A DNA stretch of 64,000 bases from Mycobacterium sp. ITM-2016-00317 (GCF_002968295.1 NZ_CP134399.1:1612001-1676000); one strand, 5' to 3'; positions 1 to 11,277 are shown, counted from the first letter of the stretch. Notes: generated by a model not told the origin, from the sequence alone. Program-made: numbers and translations.

Positions 1-367
1 GGCTGACCCGCACGTTCGAGCACCGCAGCGATGCGGTGAGAAGATCGGTCAGCGGTCCGTCCCCGTGCACCCGCACCGACACCGCACGGGCGCCGGACGG
101 GGTGCTGGTGACGACGCCTGCGTCGACGAGGTGAGCGAGCAGACCTGCGACGACGGGCTCGGGGACGCCCTTGCCGGCGGCGAGCCGCTGCAGTTGGCGG
201 GCGGTCACCGCGCCCTGCAGTGCACGCAGCAGGTCAGCCAGGACCGCGGCGGACAAGCCGGCGGGCGGGTGCACGACGACTGCGCGGCGCGGATCCCACC
301 CGACCTGCACGGTGCCGTCGGGCCGGGACAGTACCGGGGTGGCGGTGCTCAGCGCGTAGCGCGTCAT
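1..367 (-). CDS. TOMM precursor leader peptide-binding-like protein (Rv3196-type), 3' end missing
   Basis: Reading from an ATG at 367 down to the window edge gives 122 codons without a stop, so the gene is cut by the border. The visible N-terminus starts MTRYALSTATPVLSRPDG and has the winged-helix-like pattern of the mycobacterial family annotated as cyclodehydratase or TOMM leader-peptide-binding protein. It lies downstream of the DUF2342 gene on the same strand, as Rv3196 follows Rv3195 in M. tuberculosis. The family assignment rests partly on that gene order. No partner precursor peptide is visible in the window. Confidence 0.6.
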   Translation of the reverse strand, partial: MTRYALSTATPVLSRPDGTVQVGWDPRRAVVVHPPAGLSAAVLADLLRALQGAVTARQLQRLAAGKGVPEPVVAGLLAHLVDAGVVTSTPSGARAVSVRVHGDGPLTDLLTASLRCSNVRVS

Positions 368-552
368 GGATCGACGGTGCCATGCCGCGGCGGCGCCGAG
401 CCGAGTTATCCACAGGCATGGGCCGACGGCCTGTCACGCCTGCCTCACGTGCCTCAGGTATCCGCGGTTTGCAGCGGTTTACTCGCACGTTGTCTGCAGA
501 ACGCCGATCACTGTGACCCCCGTGGCCCCTGAACACGACGCCCGACCGGACG
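368..552. other. Intergenic spacer upstream of the Rv3196-like gene
   Basis: These 185 bases separate two genes on the same strand. No convincing promoter, hairpin or short gene was recognised. Confidence 0.4.
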
Positions 553-1935
553 TCAGGCCTTGGGCTCGTCGCCCCCGTCGTCGGGACGATCCTCACCCTC
601 TTGGCTGCCTTCGTGACCCAGCGCTTCACCGAACGCCCGCTCTATCGCGCTGTCGATGTCGCTGGTCTCGCCGCCGATCATCCGGTCGATGAATGCGGCG
701 GGCTCGTCGAGGTCCGCAGCGCTGGGCAACAGGTCGGGGTGCTGCCACACGCTGTCGCGGGTGTCGGCGCCGACGGCCTGGGTGAGCTTCTGCCAGAGGT
801 CGGCGGCCTCGCGCATCTTGCGGGGCCGCAGTTCGAGGCCCACCAGGGTCGCGAACGTCTGCTCGGCCGGGCCGCCGGTCGCCCGCCTGCGGCGCAGCAT
901 CTCCGACAGCGCGGACGTGCCGGGGATCCGGTCGCCGAGCGCGTCGGACACCACGGTCTGCACCCAGCCCTCGATCAACGCCAGCGTCGTCTCCAACCGC
1001 TCCAGCGCGGCGGTCTGCTCCGGGGTGGCCTTCGGCTCGAAGATCCCCTGATTGAGCAGTTGCTCCATCTCCGCCGGGTCGGTCAGCGATGCAGGGTTGA
1101 AGCCGCGGGCGAACTCCTCGATGCCGGTCATGTCGATCTTGGTGCCCCGCGCGAACGCCTCGACCGCGTTGAGCAACTGGCCCGACAGCCACGGCACGTG
1201 GCTGAACAGCCGGTGGTGGGCGGCCTCGCGGGCGGCCAGGAACGTGACGATCTCGCTGCGCGGCTGCTCCAGCCCCTCGGCCAGCGCCTCCACCGCCTCG
1301 GGCATCAGCGCGGCGACTCCCTTGGGGCCCAACGGGAGTCCGATGTCGGTGGAGGTCAGCACCTCTTTGGACAGGGTGCCCAGGGCCTGGCCCAGCTGCG
1401 ACCCGAACGCCATCCCGCCCATCTGCGACATCATCGCCAGCAGCGGCCCGGCCATCGCCTTGGCCTCCTCGGGCAGCGCCTGCGCCCACACGGTCGAGAT
1501 CTGCTCGGCCACCGGATCGCACAGCCGCTTCCAGGTGTCCATGGTGTTGTCGAGCCAGTCCGTCGGCGTCCACGCCGCGGACCTGGTGGTGCCCGCGGGC
1601 AGCGGGGTGACACCGTCGAGCCAGGTCTCGGCCAGCCGCACCGCGTCGGCGATCGCGGTAGCCGTCTGTTCGGGCACCGGAGCGACGAAACCGATCGAGC
1701 TGGACGCAAGTTGACGCGCCAGGTCGTAGTTCACCGGACCGGCGGACTTCCCGCCGGCCATCGACGTGCCTGCGCCGCTGAACATCTCGCCGAGCTTGGA
1801 GAAGATCTGGCCAAGCTGCGACATGTCGAACTCACCGCCGGGAAGCGCGCCCCCGAACGGGTCGTCGGGGTTGTTCTTACGTTTGTCGCGGTCGGGGTCG
1901 TCTCCGCCGGAGAAGCCGAAAGGCAGGTCAGCCAT
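553..1935 (-). CDS. DUF2342 zinc-dependent metalloprotease family protein (Rv3195-type)
   Basis: A 460-residue protein of the actinobacterial family called putative hydrolase or zinc-dependent metalloprotease. ATG at 1935 is preferred over the in-frame GTG at 1953 because a GGGGG run precedes it and the product then begins MADLPFGFSGGDD. The N-terminus is glycine/aspartate rich and the body is helical. Where metalloproteases carry HExxH this protein reads REAAH, and where the family has an EGH-type third-ligand segment it reads EGWVQ. Metal binding is therefore doubtful although the fold looks intact. It is divergent from the Lon-like gene and probably co-transcribed with the gene to its left. 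Confidence 0.8.
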   Translation of the reverse strand: MADLPFGFSGGDDPDRDKRKNNPDDPFGGALPGGEFDMSQLGQIFSKLGEMFSGAGTSMAGGKSAGPVNYDLARQLASSSIGFVAPVPEQTATAIADAVRLAETWLDGVTPLPAGTTRSAAWTPTDWLDNTMDTWKRLCDPVAEQISTVWAQALPEEAKAMAGPLLAMMSQMGGMAFGSQLGQALGTLSKEVLTSTDIGLPLGPKGVAALMPEAVEALAEGLEQPRSEIVTFLAAREAAHHRLFSHVPWLSGQLLNAVEAFARGTKIDMTGIEEFARGFNPASLTDPAEMEQLLNQGIFEPKATPEQTAALERLETTLALIEGWVQTVVSDALGDRIPGTSALSEMLRRRRATGGPAEQTFATLVGLELRPRKMREAADLWQKLTQAVGADTRDSVWQHPDLLPSAADLDEPAAFIDRMIGGETSDIDSAIERAFGEALGHEGSQEGEDRPDDGGDEPKA

Positions 1936-2002
1936 GCCCCCAACGGTACTCACCCCTGCCGCAGCGTGCGGGTGCCCGGGTCACGCTGAGAGTGAACCGC
2001 GG

Positions 2003-2092
2003 GTGGTCATCGCGGCTCGCCCCCCCCGTGGTCTTCGCGGCTCGCCCCCGGTGGTCTTCGCGGCTCGCCCCCGGTGGTCTTCGCGGCTCGCC
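2003..2092. repeat. 23-bp tandem repeat, about four copies, in a divergent promoter region
   Basis: The core GTGGTCTTCGCGGCTCG begins at 2028, 2051 and 2074 with an exact period of 23 bases. A variant copy (GTGGTCATCG) begins at 2003, 25 bases before the first. The units are joined by C-rich runs. The array lies between the start codons of the DUF2342 gene (1935) and the Lon-like gene (2121), so copy-number change could alter either promoter. There are no spacers, so this is not a CRISPR. Confidence 0.9.
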
Positions 2093-2120
2093 GCGGTAGC
2101 CGACCTCTACTGTGGGCGGC

Positions 2121-3143
2121 GTGAACAGGCGGATTTCCACACTCGTCGTCGCGCTGGCCCCCATCCTGATCTTCGGGATGCTGCTGACCGTGGTGACGGT
2201 GCCCTACGTCGCGCTCGGTCCGGGACCGACCTTCGACACCCTGGGCGAGGTCGACGGCAAGGACGTCGTGGCCATCGAGGGCGCCGACGTTCACAAGACC
2301 TCGGGGCACCTCAACATGACAACGGTGTCCCAGCGCGACGGCCTGACGCTGGGGCAGGCACTGATCTTCTGGGCGTCGGGCCGCGACCAGCTCGTCCCGC
2401 GTGAGCTGGTCTATCCGCCGGACAAGACCAGGGAAGAGATCAACGAGGCCAACACCAAGGACTTCCGCCAGTCCGAGGACAGCGCCGAGTACGCCGCGCT
2501 GCAGTACCTGAAGTACCCGATGGCCGTCACGGTGGAAAGCGTGGACGACAAGGGCCCGTCGAAGGACAAACTGCAGGCCGGCGATGCGATCGACGCGGTC
2601 AACAACACGCCTGTCGCGTCGCTGGAGCAGTTCCAGGAGTTCCTCAAGGGCACGAAGCCGGGGGAGGTGATCACGGTCGACTACCGCCGCAAGAACGCGC
2701 CGATGGGCACCGCCGAGATCACGCTGGCCTCGCACCCGGACCGGGAGCAGGGCCTGCTCGGGGTGAACGTGCTCGACGCGCCGTGGGCGCCGTTCATCAT
2801 CGACTTCAACCTGGCCAACATCGGCGGGCCGTCGGCCGGGTTGATGTTCAGCCTGGCGGTGGTGGACAAGCTGACCACCGGTGACATCAACGGCGGGAAG
2901 TTTGTCGCGGGCACCGGCACGATCAGCGGGGACGGCAAGGTCGGTTCGATCGGCGGCATCACGCACAAGATCGTGGCCGCCGAGGATGCGGGGGCCACGG
3001 TGTTCCTGGTGCCCGCCGACAACTGTGCGGAGGCCACCACCGTCGACCGCGACGGCATCGAGCTGCTCAAAGTGGACACGCTGGAGACCGCGATCGACGG
3101 GTTGCGCACGCTTTCCGCTGGTGGCGAACCTCCACGCTGCTGA
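2121..3143 (+). CDS. PDZ domain-containing Lon-like serine protease (YlbL/Rv3194c family)
   Basis: About 340 residues from the GTG at 2121; an in-frame GTG at 2112 is the alternative. One N-terminal membrane segment (residues about 5-27) is followed by an extracellular region. A PDZ domain follows (about 135-205, with the LQAGDAIDAVNN segment), then a C-terminal Lon-type proteolytic domain. The catalytic Ser238 lies in GGPSAG and Lys283 in THKIVAAEDAGA, the Ser-Lys dyad of Lon proteases. The expected role is an anchored protease acting outside the membrane. It precedes the UPF0182 gene by 87 bp, as in other mycobacteria. Confidence 0.9.
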   Translation: MNRRISTLVVALAPILIFGMLLTVVTVPYVALGPGPTFDTLGEVDGKDVVAIEGADVHKTSGHLNMTTVSQRDGLTLGQALIFWASGRDQLVPRELVYPPDKTREEINEANTKDFRQSEDSAEYAALQYLKYPMAVTVESVDDKGPSKDKLQAGDAIDAVNNTPVASLEQFQEFLKGTKPGEVITVDYRRKNAPMGTAEITLASHPDREQGLLGVNVLDAPWAPFIIDFNLANIGGPSAGLMFSLAVVDKLTTGDINGGKFVAGTGTISGDGKVGSIGGITHKIVAAEDAGATVFLVPADNCAEATTVDRDGIELLKVDTLETAIDGLRTLSAGGEPPRC

Positions 3144-3230
3144 AACCGCAGCCTGCGGCCGGTGCGTACAGTAATGGCTGAGTCATCACACCTGACGATC
3201 TGCTGAGAATTGCCGAGAGTGGAGTAACGA

Positions 3231-6200
3231 GTGGGTATGCGGCCGACGGCGAGAATGCCGAAGCTGACGAGACGAAGCAGAGGTCTGATCGCCCTCGCCA
3301 TTGTGGCCGTGGTGTTGTTGCTGTTGGGCCCCCGGCTCATCGACACCTATGTCGACTGGCTGTGGTTCGGCGAACTCGGCTACCGGTCGGTGTTCACCAC
3401 CCAGATCGTCACCCGGTTGGTCATCTTCCTCGCGGTGGCGTTGCTCATCGGCGGCGTCGTGTTCGCCGCGATGGCCCTGGCCTACCGCACCCGCCCGGTG
3501 TTCGTGCCGACGGCGGGCCCGAACGATCCGATCGCGCGCTACCGCACCGCGGTGATGGCGCGGCTGCGTCTGGTCGGCGTCGGGGTCCCGGTCGCGATCG
3601 GTCTGCTGGCCGGCCTGATCGCCCAGAACTACTGGCAGCAGGTGCAGCTGTTCCTGCACGGCGGCAGCTTCGGCGTCGCCGACCCGCAGTTCGGCATCGA
3701 CCTCGGCTTCTACGCGTTCGACCTGCCGTTCTACCGGCTGGTGCTGACCTACCTGTTCGCCGCGACGTTCCTGGCGTTCCTGGCCAACCTCCTGGGCCAT
3801 TACCTGTTCGGCGGCATCCGGCTGGCCAGCCGCAACGGCGCGCTGAGCCGGGCCGCCCGCATCCAGCTGATCACGCTGGTCGGCGTCCTGATGCTGCTCA
3901 AGGCGGTCGCGTACTGGTTCGACCGCTATGAACTGCTCAGCCACACCCGCGGCGGCAAGCCGTTCACCGGCGCCGGGTACACCGACATCAACGCGGTGCT
4001 GCCGGCCAAGCTGATCCTGCTGGCGATCGCCGTCATCTGCGCCGCGGCGGTGTTCTCCGCGATCGTGCTGCGCGACCTGCGGATCCCGGCGATCGGCGTG
4101 GTGCTGCTGCTGCTGTCGTCGCTGATCGTCGGTGCGGGCTGGCCGCTGGTGGTCGAACAGATCAGCGTGCGCCCGAACGCCGCCCAGAAGGAGAGCGAGT
4201 ACATCAGCCGCAGTATCGCCGCCACCCGGCAGGCGTACGGCCTGACCGACGAAGCGGTGGAGTACCGCGACTATCCAGGCAACACCGCCGCGACGGCCCA
4301 GCAGGTGGCCGCCGACCGCGCGACCACGTCCAACATCCGGGTGCTGGACCCGAACATCGTCAGCCCGGCGTTCACCCAGTTCCAGCAGGGCAAGAACTTC
4401 TACTTCTTCCAAGACCAGCTGAACATGGACCGCTACCGCGACGACGACGGCAACCTGCGTGACTACGTGGTGGCCGCCCGGGAGCTCAATCCGGACCGGC
4501 TGATCGACAACCAGCGCGACTGGATCAACCGGCACACGGTCTACACCCACGGCAACGGCTTCATCGCCTCGCCGGCCAACACCGTGCGCGGAATCGCCAA
4601 CGACCCCAACCAGAACGGCGGCTACCCCGAGTTCCTGGCCAGCGTGGTGGGGCCCAACGGCGAGGTGGTCTCACCCGGCCCGGCGCCGCTGGCCCAGCCG
4701 CGCATCTACTTCGGCCCGGTGATCGCCAACACCGCCGCCGACTACGCGATCGTCGGCGAGAACGGCGCGCCGCGCGAGTACGACTACGAGACCAACACCG
4801 CCACGCGGAACTACACCTACACCGGAAGCGGTGGCGTGCCGATCGGCAACTGGCTCACCCGCAGCGTGTTCGCCGCGAAGTACGCCGAGCGCAACTTCCT
4901 GTTCTCCAACGTGATCGGCGAGGACAGCAAGATCCTGTTCAACCGTGATCCGGCCGACCGCGTGGAGGCCGTCGCGCCGTGGCTGACCACCGACACCGCG
5001 GTGTACCCAGCGATCGTCAACGAGCGCATCGTGTGGATCGTCGACGGCTACACCACGCTGGACAACTATCCGTACTCGGAGCTGATGTCGCTGTCGTCGG
5101 CCACCACCGACTCGAACGAGGTGGCGCTGAACCGGCTGCAGCCCGACAAGCAGGTGTCCTACATCCGCAACTCGGTCAAGGCCACCGTCGACGCCTACGA
5201 CGGCACGGTGACCCTGTACGCCCAGGACGAGCAGGACCCGGTGTTGCAGGCGTGGATGAAGGTGTTCCCGGAGACGGTGAAACCCAAGGCGGACATCACC
5301 CCCGAGTTGCAGGAGCACCTGCGCTACCCGGAGGACCTGTTCAAGGTGCAGCGCGCGCTGTTGGCCAAGTACCACGTCGACGACCCGGTGACGTTCTTCT
5401 CCACCTCGGACTTCTGGGACGTCCCGCTGGATCCGAACCCGACAGCCAGCAGCTACCAGCCGCCGTATTACATCGTCGCCAAAGACCTTGCCGAGAACAA
5501 CAATTCGGCATCGTTCCAGCTGACCAGCGCGATGAACCGGTTCCGTCGCGACTTCCTGGCGGCCTACATCAGTGCCAGCTCGGATCCCGAGACGTACGGC
5601 AAGCTCACGGTGCTGACCATTCCGGGTCAGGTCAACGGTCCCAAGCTGGCGTTCAACGCGATCAGCACCGATACCGCGGTCAGCCAGGACCTCGGTGTGA
5701 TCGGCCGCGACAACCAGAACCGCATCCGCTGGGGCAACCTGTTGACCCTTCCGATCGGTCAGGGCGGATTGCTCTACGTCGCACCGGTTTACGCTTCACC
5801 GGGCGCCAGTGACGCCGCGTCCTCGTACCCGCGTCTGATCCGCGTCGCGATGATGTACAACGACCAGATCGGCTACGGCCCGACGGTGCGTGACGCGTTG
5901 ACCGACCTGTTCGGCCCCGGCGCGGACGCCACTGCGACAGGGCCTGCGGGGACCGAACCCCCGGCCTCCGGCCAGGCCGCGCAGCAGCGTCCGGATGGCA
6001 ACAACCCGCCGCCTGCGGCCGCGCCGAACCGGCCCGGTCAGGCACCGGCTCAGCAACAACCGGAGGTGCCGGCCGCGGTGCCGCCGACCGGACCGACGCA
6101 ACTGTCCGCGGCGAAATCCGCTGCGCTGCAGAATGTGAACTCGGCGCTGGACGCGCTGAGGCAGGCCCAGCAGAGTGGTGACTTCGCCGAGTTCGGCGAG

Positions 6201-6251
6201 GCGCTGCAACGCCTGGACACCGCGGTGAGCGAATACCAGTCGGCGAACTAG
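3231..6251 (+). CDS. UPF0182 family membrane protein (Rv3193c-type)
   Basis: A 1006-residue protein starting at GTG 3231, with GGAG about nine bases upstream. Roughly seven hydrophobic segments occupy the first 310 residues. A long extracytoplasmic domain follows to about residue 890. The tail is a Pro/Gln/Ala-rich linker and a final helical segment ([17 protein letters not shown]) likely to form a coiled coil. Length and layout match the mycobacterial UPF0182 family, whose function is not established. The frame is uninterrupted and the neighbours are the conserved ones. Confidence 0.93.
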   Translation: MGMRPTARMPKLTRRSRGLIALAIVAVVLLLLGPRLIDTYVDWLWFGELGYRSVFTTQIVTRLVIFLAVALLIGGVVFAAMALAYRTRPVFVPTAGPNDPIARYRTAVMARLRLVGVGVPVAIGLLAGLIAQNYWQQVQLFLHGGSFGVADPQFGIDLGFYAFDLPFYRLVLTYLFAATFLAFLANLLGHYLFGGIRLASRNGALSRAARIQLITLVGVLMLLKAVAYWFDRYELLSHTRGGKPFTGAGYTDINAVLPAKLILLAIAVICAAAVFSAIVLRDLRIPAIGVVLLLLSSLIVGAGWPLVVEQISVRPNAAQKESEYISRSIAATRQAYGLTDEAVEYRDYPGNTAATAQQVAADRATTSNIRVLDPNIVSPAFTQFQQGKNFYFFQDQLNMDRYRDDDGNLRDYVVAARELNPDRLIDNQRDWINRHTVYTHGNGFIASPANTVRGIANDPNQNGGYPEFLASVVGPNGEVVSPGPAPLAQPRIYFGPVIANTAADYAIVGENGAPREYDYETNTATRNYTYTGSGGVPIGNWLTRSVFAAKYAERNFLFSNVIGEDSKILFNRDPADRVEAVAPWLTTDTAVYPAIVNERIVWIVDGYTTLDNYPYSELMSLSSATTDSNEVALNRLQPDKQVSYIRNSVKATVDAYDGTVTLYAQDEQDPVLQAWMKVFPETVKPKADITPELQEHLRYPEDLFKVQRALLAKYHVDDPVTFFSTSDFWDVPLDPNPTASSYQPPYYIVAKDLAENNNSASFQLTSAMNRFRRDFLAAYISASSDPETYGKLTVLTIPGQVNGPKLAFNAISTDTAVSQDLGVIGRDNQNRIRWGNLLTLPIGQGGLLYVAPVYASPGASDAASSYPRLIRVAMMYNDQIGYGPTVRDALTDLFGPGADATATGPAGTEPPASGQAAQQRPDGNNPPPAAAPNRPGQAPAQQQPEVPAAVPPTGPTQLSAAKSAALQNVNSALDALRQAQQSGDFAEFGEALQRLDTAVSEYQSAN

Positions 6252-6263
6252 CCGCTCACACCG

Positions 6264-9200
6264 GTGCGCTATCGGTTGCTCGGGCCACTTCAGGTGGTCC
6301 ACGGGGGGAGCTCGATCGATGTCGGACCGCGTAAGCAGCGGTCGGTGCTGGCCGCGCTGCTGCTGGCCCAGGGGCGGGTGGTGTCGACCGATCGACTGGC
6401 GGCCGCGGCGTGGGGCGACGACGTCCCCGCCAGCGGCATAGCCAGCCTGCAGGTCTACATCTCCAACCTGCGTCGCGCGTTGCGCGGCGGCGGGGACACG
6501 CAGATGGCCTCACCGATCGTGCGCCGGCCGCCGGGCTACTACCTCGACGTCGGGCCCGACGACGTGGACCTCGCGGTGTTCACCGCGGGCTACGCGCGAG
6601 CCGGCGCGGCGATCGAGGGCGAGCGCTGGGATGAGGCGCTCGCCGAGGCCGACGCCGCGCTGAGCCTGGTCCGCGGCGAGCTGCTCGAAGACCTCGGCGA
6701 TGCGGACTGGCTGCGCGAGGATTCGGCGCGGGTGGCCGAGATGGCCACGGAATGCCTGTCGAACAAGGTGATCGCGCTGTTGGCGCTCGGTAAGGTGGCG
6801 GCCGCGCTGATCGAGGTGGTGCGGCTGCGTGAGCGGGAACCGTTCGCCGACCGCGGCTGCCGACTGCACATGCTGGCCCTCTACCGGGCCGGGCGGACCC
6901 CCGAGGCGCTGGAGGTCTACGGCAGGCACGCGCGGATGCTCGACGAGGAGCTGGGCCTGGACCCGGGTCCCGAGCTGCGCGACCTGCACACCGCCGTGCT
7001 GCGGCAGGCTCCCGAGCTTGCCGGATGGCCGCGCTCGCCGGAGTGGACCGGCGCGACGGCACTTGCGCAACCGGAGGTGGCGACGGCCGCGCCGGTCTCG
7101 ATGGAGGTCGGTCCGGACCGCGCGCCGCTGGTCGGCCGGGAGCGCGAGATCGCAAGGGCGGCTGAGGTGTTGAAGCGGGTCGCGGCCGGCGCGACGCGGT
7201 GGCTGGTGTTGTCGGGTCCGCCGGGGATCGGCAAGACCAGGCTGGCCGAGGAGATCGCGGGCCTGGTGCACGCCCGGGCCGGCGACACCGCCTGGGTCAG
7301 CTGTCCCGACGAACGTGCGACACCGCCGTGGTGGCCGATGCGCCAACTGGTCCGCGCACTGGGCGCCGACGCCGACGAGGTGCTCGAGGTCCGGCGCACA
7401 CCGATCCCGATACCGCGAGATTCTTTGTCTACGAGCGTGTTCAGTCTCTGCTGGAGTCTGCTCCCCGCCTGCTTGCGGTGGTCGTCGACGACGTCCAGTG
7501 GGCCGACACCGCCTCGGCCGCCTGCCTGGCCTACCTTGCCGGCGCGCTGCGGGATCGGCCGATACTGGTCATCGTCACCGTGCGCGACGGCGAGCACACC
7601 CCTGAGGTGGCGCGGCTGCTCAGCACCGTGGCCCGCGGCGAGGACAACCGGCACATCGAGGTACCCGCGCTGTCGTCGGCCGATGTCGCGGTGCTCGCCA
7701 ACGAGGTCGCCGAGGAGACGGTCACCGACGCCGAGGCCGCCGAGCTCGCCGACCGCACCGGCGGAAACCCGTTTTTCGTCTCGGAGTACGCGCGGCTGCC
7801 CCGAGCGGAGCGGGCAGGCAACGAGATTCCGCGTGCGGTGCGCTCGGTGCTGGACCGGCGGCTGGCCGCGCTGGATCCGGCGGTGGTGCAGATGCTGCGG
7901 GCTGCAGCGGTGATCGGTGACGTGATCGACGCGTCCGCGGTGCCGGTGCTGGCGCAGGCCACCGGTCTGGACCTCGACACCCTGGCCGACCATCTCGACG
8001 AGGCCGCCGACGAGCGGATCGTGGTCACCGCTCACGACGGTGCCGGATACGCGTTCGCGCACGGGCTGCTGCGCGACCAACTGCTCGCCGGTATGCCCGC
8101 GCTGCGACGACAACGCATGCACGCCAAGGTCGCCGAGGTGCTCGTCGACAGCACCGCGCCGGATGCGCCGACGCGCCGGGCGCAGCACCTCATCGCCGCA
8201 CAACCGCTCGTCGAGCCGGCCGCCGTCGTTCAGGCATGCCGGCTGGCGGCCGAACAGGCCACCGCGCAATGGAGTTCGGACATCGCAGCGGGGTGGTGGC
8301 AGGCCGCGCTGGACGCCTACGACCGGCTGCCTGCGGCCGAACGCAACGACGCCGAGCGGGACGCGCTGACCGTGGAACTGCTGGAGGCGCACTCGCGGGC
8401 CGGCCGCGGGCAGTTGGTGCTCGACAGCGTGCAGCGTTATCTCGGTGAGGCGTTACGCACCGGGCGGGCCGCCAGCGCGGGCCGGGTGGCGAGCGCACTG
8501 TTGCGCGCCAGCGGCGGATGGCCTTGGCTCGCACCGGGAAACGACGCAAGCGAGCTGCTGGCCCTACTGGGGCGCGCGGCGGCACTGTCGGAGATCGAAC
8601 CGGCCTCGGCGGCCAGGGTGCTGCCCGCACTGGCGGTCGGGCACTGCTACCACCCGGAGAGCGCGGTCGCCGGGGAGTTGCTGGACCGGGCCGAACGGGT
8701 CGCCGAGGAGACCGGGGACATCGACGTGCTGGCCGACGTTCTGGTGGGGCGACTGATCACGTTCTCCGGGGTCGCCACGCTCAGCCATCAGACGCTGCAA
8801 TGGGTGGAGCGGTTGAACAGCCTGGGCCACAGCAGGTCTCGGGAGGATGCCGTGATCGCCCATTCTGTGGCGTCGATGGCGGCGATGAACCTCGGCGACG
8901 TGGCCGGTGCCCGCAACCATGTGGGGGCCGGGATCGCGGGCAGCGAGGAGTTGCAGCTGCCGGTGATGCGCGCCCAGTTGCGGTGGATGGAGGCGGTGCT
9001 GGCGATGTGGGTGGGTGACTTCGCCGAGGCGCAGCGCCACCACGCCGTGGCCACCCAGGTGCACGAGCGGACCGAGCTCTACGAGGCCGGCAGCGGGCTG
9101 CTGGCCACCGCATCGCTGCTGCGGGACCGGGGCGGACCGGTGGGGGAGGACTGGGCCGGGGTGCACGCTCAGAAGGACTCCGGCGGGCAGGGCATGGTCG

Positions 9201-9715
9201 GCCTGGTGCGCACCGCGCTGCTGACACTGGAGTCCGGGCCGGAGGCACGGGCCGAGGCGGTCAGGACGCTGCAGAGATCGGCAGGCGGCGAGGGCCGCGC
9301 CCACATCTGGACGACCCTGGGCCACCAGGCGCTGCTGGCCCACTTGGCCGCCGACCACGGTCTGCCGGAGTTCACCGAACCGCTGCTGGGGGCTCTGGAC
9401 CCGTTCCGTGACCGCATCGCGGTGATCGGGCAGGTCGGCATGGCGGGACCGGTGGCGCTGGCCACCGCGCGGCTGCACGCGCTGCGTGGTGATTCTGTGC
9501 GGGCACTTGCCGACGTGGCGCTCGCCCGCGACATCGCCGAGCGCACCGGCGGGGTGCCCGCCCTGCTGCGATGTCGCCTGCTGACATGTGAACTCGCCGA
9601 ACCGTCCCCGGAGCGGGCCGGCGCCGCAGCCGCACTGGCCACCGAGGCGGAGCGGATAGGCATGGCCACGGTGGTGGCCGCAGCACGGCGGCTCGCGAGC
9701 GAAGCAGCGCGGTAG
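6264..9715 (+). pseudogene. SARP/AfsR-type regulator with AAA and TPR-like regions, frameshifted
   Basis: Starting at GTG 6264, 12 bp after the UPF0182 gene, the first frame encodes a winged-helix DNA-binding domain (about 1-95) and a bacterial transcriptional activator domain (about 100-245). It then encodes a P-loop (SGPPGIGKTRLAEE, about 316-330). The reading shifts near 7390-7400. The continuation in the other frame carries Walker B (VVVDDVQWAD) and a long helical-repeat region ending at 9715. Restoring one C (GGTCCGGC to GGTCCCGGC near 7394) rejoins the halves into about 1150 residues reading through TDPDTARFFVYERV. No C-terminal LuxR helix-turn-helix is seen. It may be a real frameshift or a base-call error. 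Confidence 0.85.
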
Positions 9716-9860
9716 CGGCACTGCGCTGCCGTCGCGGGTAGTACTTTCGGGGCCTGTCTCACCTCTGGGCCCTGCACTTGGATCTTTCTTAAATCGCCGG
9801 GCAAGCCGTCGCCAAGCCGCCGCGGTGATGCTTGCCGCAGAGTTTCCGAGAAAGGACCCG

Positions 9861-11246
9861 ATGATGCTTCCCGTCGATCTGACGCGCGCCGAGACGCTGC
9901 GCGCGCTGGGTGACCAGATCAGCAGCCCGGTGGCACTGCCCGGCGAACCCGGATACGACCGCTGCAGGCCGTGGAACGGGGCGCCGGTGACTCCGGCCGC
10001 GGTGGTGCTGGCGAGGTCCGCACACGACGTGGCACGCACCGTAAAGTTCGCTGCGGCGCACGGGATCACGGTCGCGGTGCAGGCCACGGGTCACGGCGCG
10101 ATCGGGGTGGGTGCGGACACGCTGCTGGTGCTCACCGCCGAATTGGACAGTCTCAGCATCGACACCGCCAACCGCATCGCGCGCCTCGGGGCGGGACTGC
10201 GCTGGCAACAGGTGCTCGACGCGGTCACGCCCTTCGGTCTGGCTCCGCCGTGCGGTTCGGCGCCGGGGGTCGGTGTGGTCGGACTGCTCACCGGTGGGGG
10301 CGTCGGGCCGCTGGTCCGCAGCATCGGGCTGTGCTCCGACCACGTCCGCAGCTTCGAACTGGTTACTGGAACCGGTGAAATCCTGCACGTGACACCGGAG
10401 AAGCACGCCGATCTGTTCTGGGGTCTGCGCGGTGGCAAGTCCACCCTCGGCATCGTCACGGCCGTGGAGATCGACCTGTTGCCGATCACCGAGTTCTACG
10501 GCGGCGCAATCTATTTCGATGGCGCCGACGCGGCGGCGGTGTTGCACGCCTGGCGCATCTGGTGCGCCGACCTACCGGAGAGCGTGACGACCTCGGTTGC
10601 GTTGCAGCAACTTCCGCCGTTACCGGAGGTGCCGGAACCGCTGGCCGGCCGGTTCAGCGTGTCCGTGCGCTATGCCGCCCTCGGTGACCACGCCGAGGCC
10701 GAGCGGCTGCTGGCGCCGATGCGTCAAGTCGCCGACCCGGTCATCGATGCGGTGTCGGTACTGCCGTACGCCGCGATCGGGGCGGTGCACGCCGATCCGG
10801 TCGACGCGATGCCCGTGCACGAGGACCACGCGGTGCTGCGCGAGGTGACCGCCGAGACCATTGATGCGCTACTGGAGGTCGCGGGCCCGGACTCCGGCTC
10901 GCTGCAGGCCATCGTGGAGTTGCGCCAGCTGGGTGGGGCCATGGCGCGCCCGGCCGCGCACCGCAGCGCGTTCTGCCACCGCGACGCACCGTTCACCCTC
11001 GTCACCGTCGGCGTGCTGGCCCCTGAGATCGCTGCTGCGGTGCCCGGGAACGCCGCACAGGTGGTGGCCGCGCTGGAGCCGTGGTCGAGCAGTACGGCGT
11101 TCCCCAACTTCGCGCCTGCAGCCGATCAGGCGCGGCTGGCGCGCTGCTACGACGAGGACACCCTGTTCTGGTTGGCCGCGATCGCCGATCGCTACGACCC
11201 CGCCGGGGTGTTGATCGCGGGCCAGGTCGCGCGCATCCCCGCCTAG
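9861..11246 (+). CDS. FAD-binding oxidoreductase (BBE/PCMH-type)
   Basis: ATG 9861 or 9864 is preferred over ATG 9825 because GAAAGGA sits just upstream, giving 461 residues. The N-terminal half is a PCMH-type FAD domain, with the GHGAIGV segment near residue 76 where family members attach flavin through His, and a glycine-rich LTGGGVGPL stretch. The C-terminal half resembles the berberine-bridge-enzyme substrate domain. It probably oxidises an alcohol, sugar or phenolic substrate with oxygen as acceptor. It stands alone between the SARP-like regulator and the tRNA, with no partner that reveals its substrate. Confidence 0.85.
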   Translation: MMLPVDLTRAETLRALGDQISSPVALPGEPGYDRCRPWNGAPVTPAAVVLARSAHDVARTVKFAAAHGITVAVQATGHGAIGVGADTLLVLTAELDSLSIDTANRIARLGAGLRWQQVLDAVTPFGLAPPCGSAPGVGVVGLLTGGGVGPLVRSIGLCSDHVRSFELVTGTGEILHVTPEKHADLFWGLRGGKSTLGIVTAVEIDLLPITEFYGGAIYFDGADAAAVLHAWRIWCADLPESVTTSVALQQLPPLPEVPEPLAGRFSVSVRYAALGDHAEAERLLAPMRQVADPVIDAVSVLPYAAIGAVHADPVDAMPVHEDHAVLREVTAETIDALLEVAGPDSGSLQAIVELRQLGGAMARPAAHRSAFCHRDAPFTLVTVGVLAPEIAAAVPGNAAQVVAALEPWSSSTAFPNFAPAADQARLARCYDEDTLFWLAAIADRYDPAGVLIAGQVARIPA

Positions 11247-11277
11247 CCCTGCCGCCACCCCTGCCCAACCTCTGTCG

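Noticed and set aside
601..1989. 462-codon plus-strand ORF opposite the metalloprotease-like gene
   Set aside because: Antisense shadow without domains; the minus-strand product has clear family similarity.
2003..2092. CRISPR-like array
   Set aside because: The repeat units are contiguous with no unique spacers, and no cas genes are present.
3186..4550. 454-codon minus-strand ORF opposite the UPF0182 gene
   Set aside because: Its Gln/Arg/Val-rich composition is the usual antisense shadow of a high-GC gene, and the plus-strand frame is a conserved protein.
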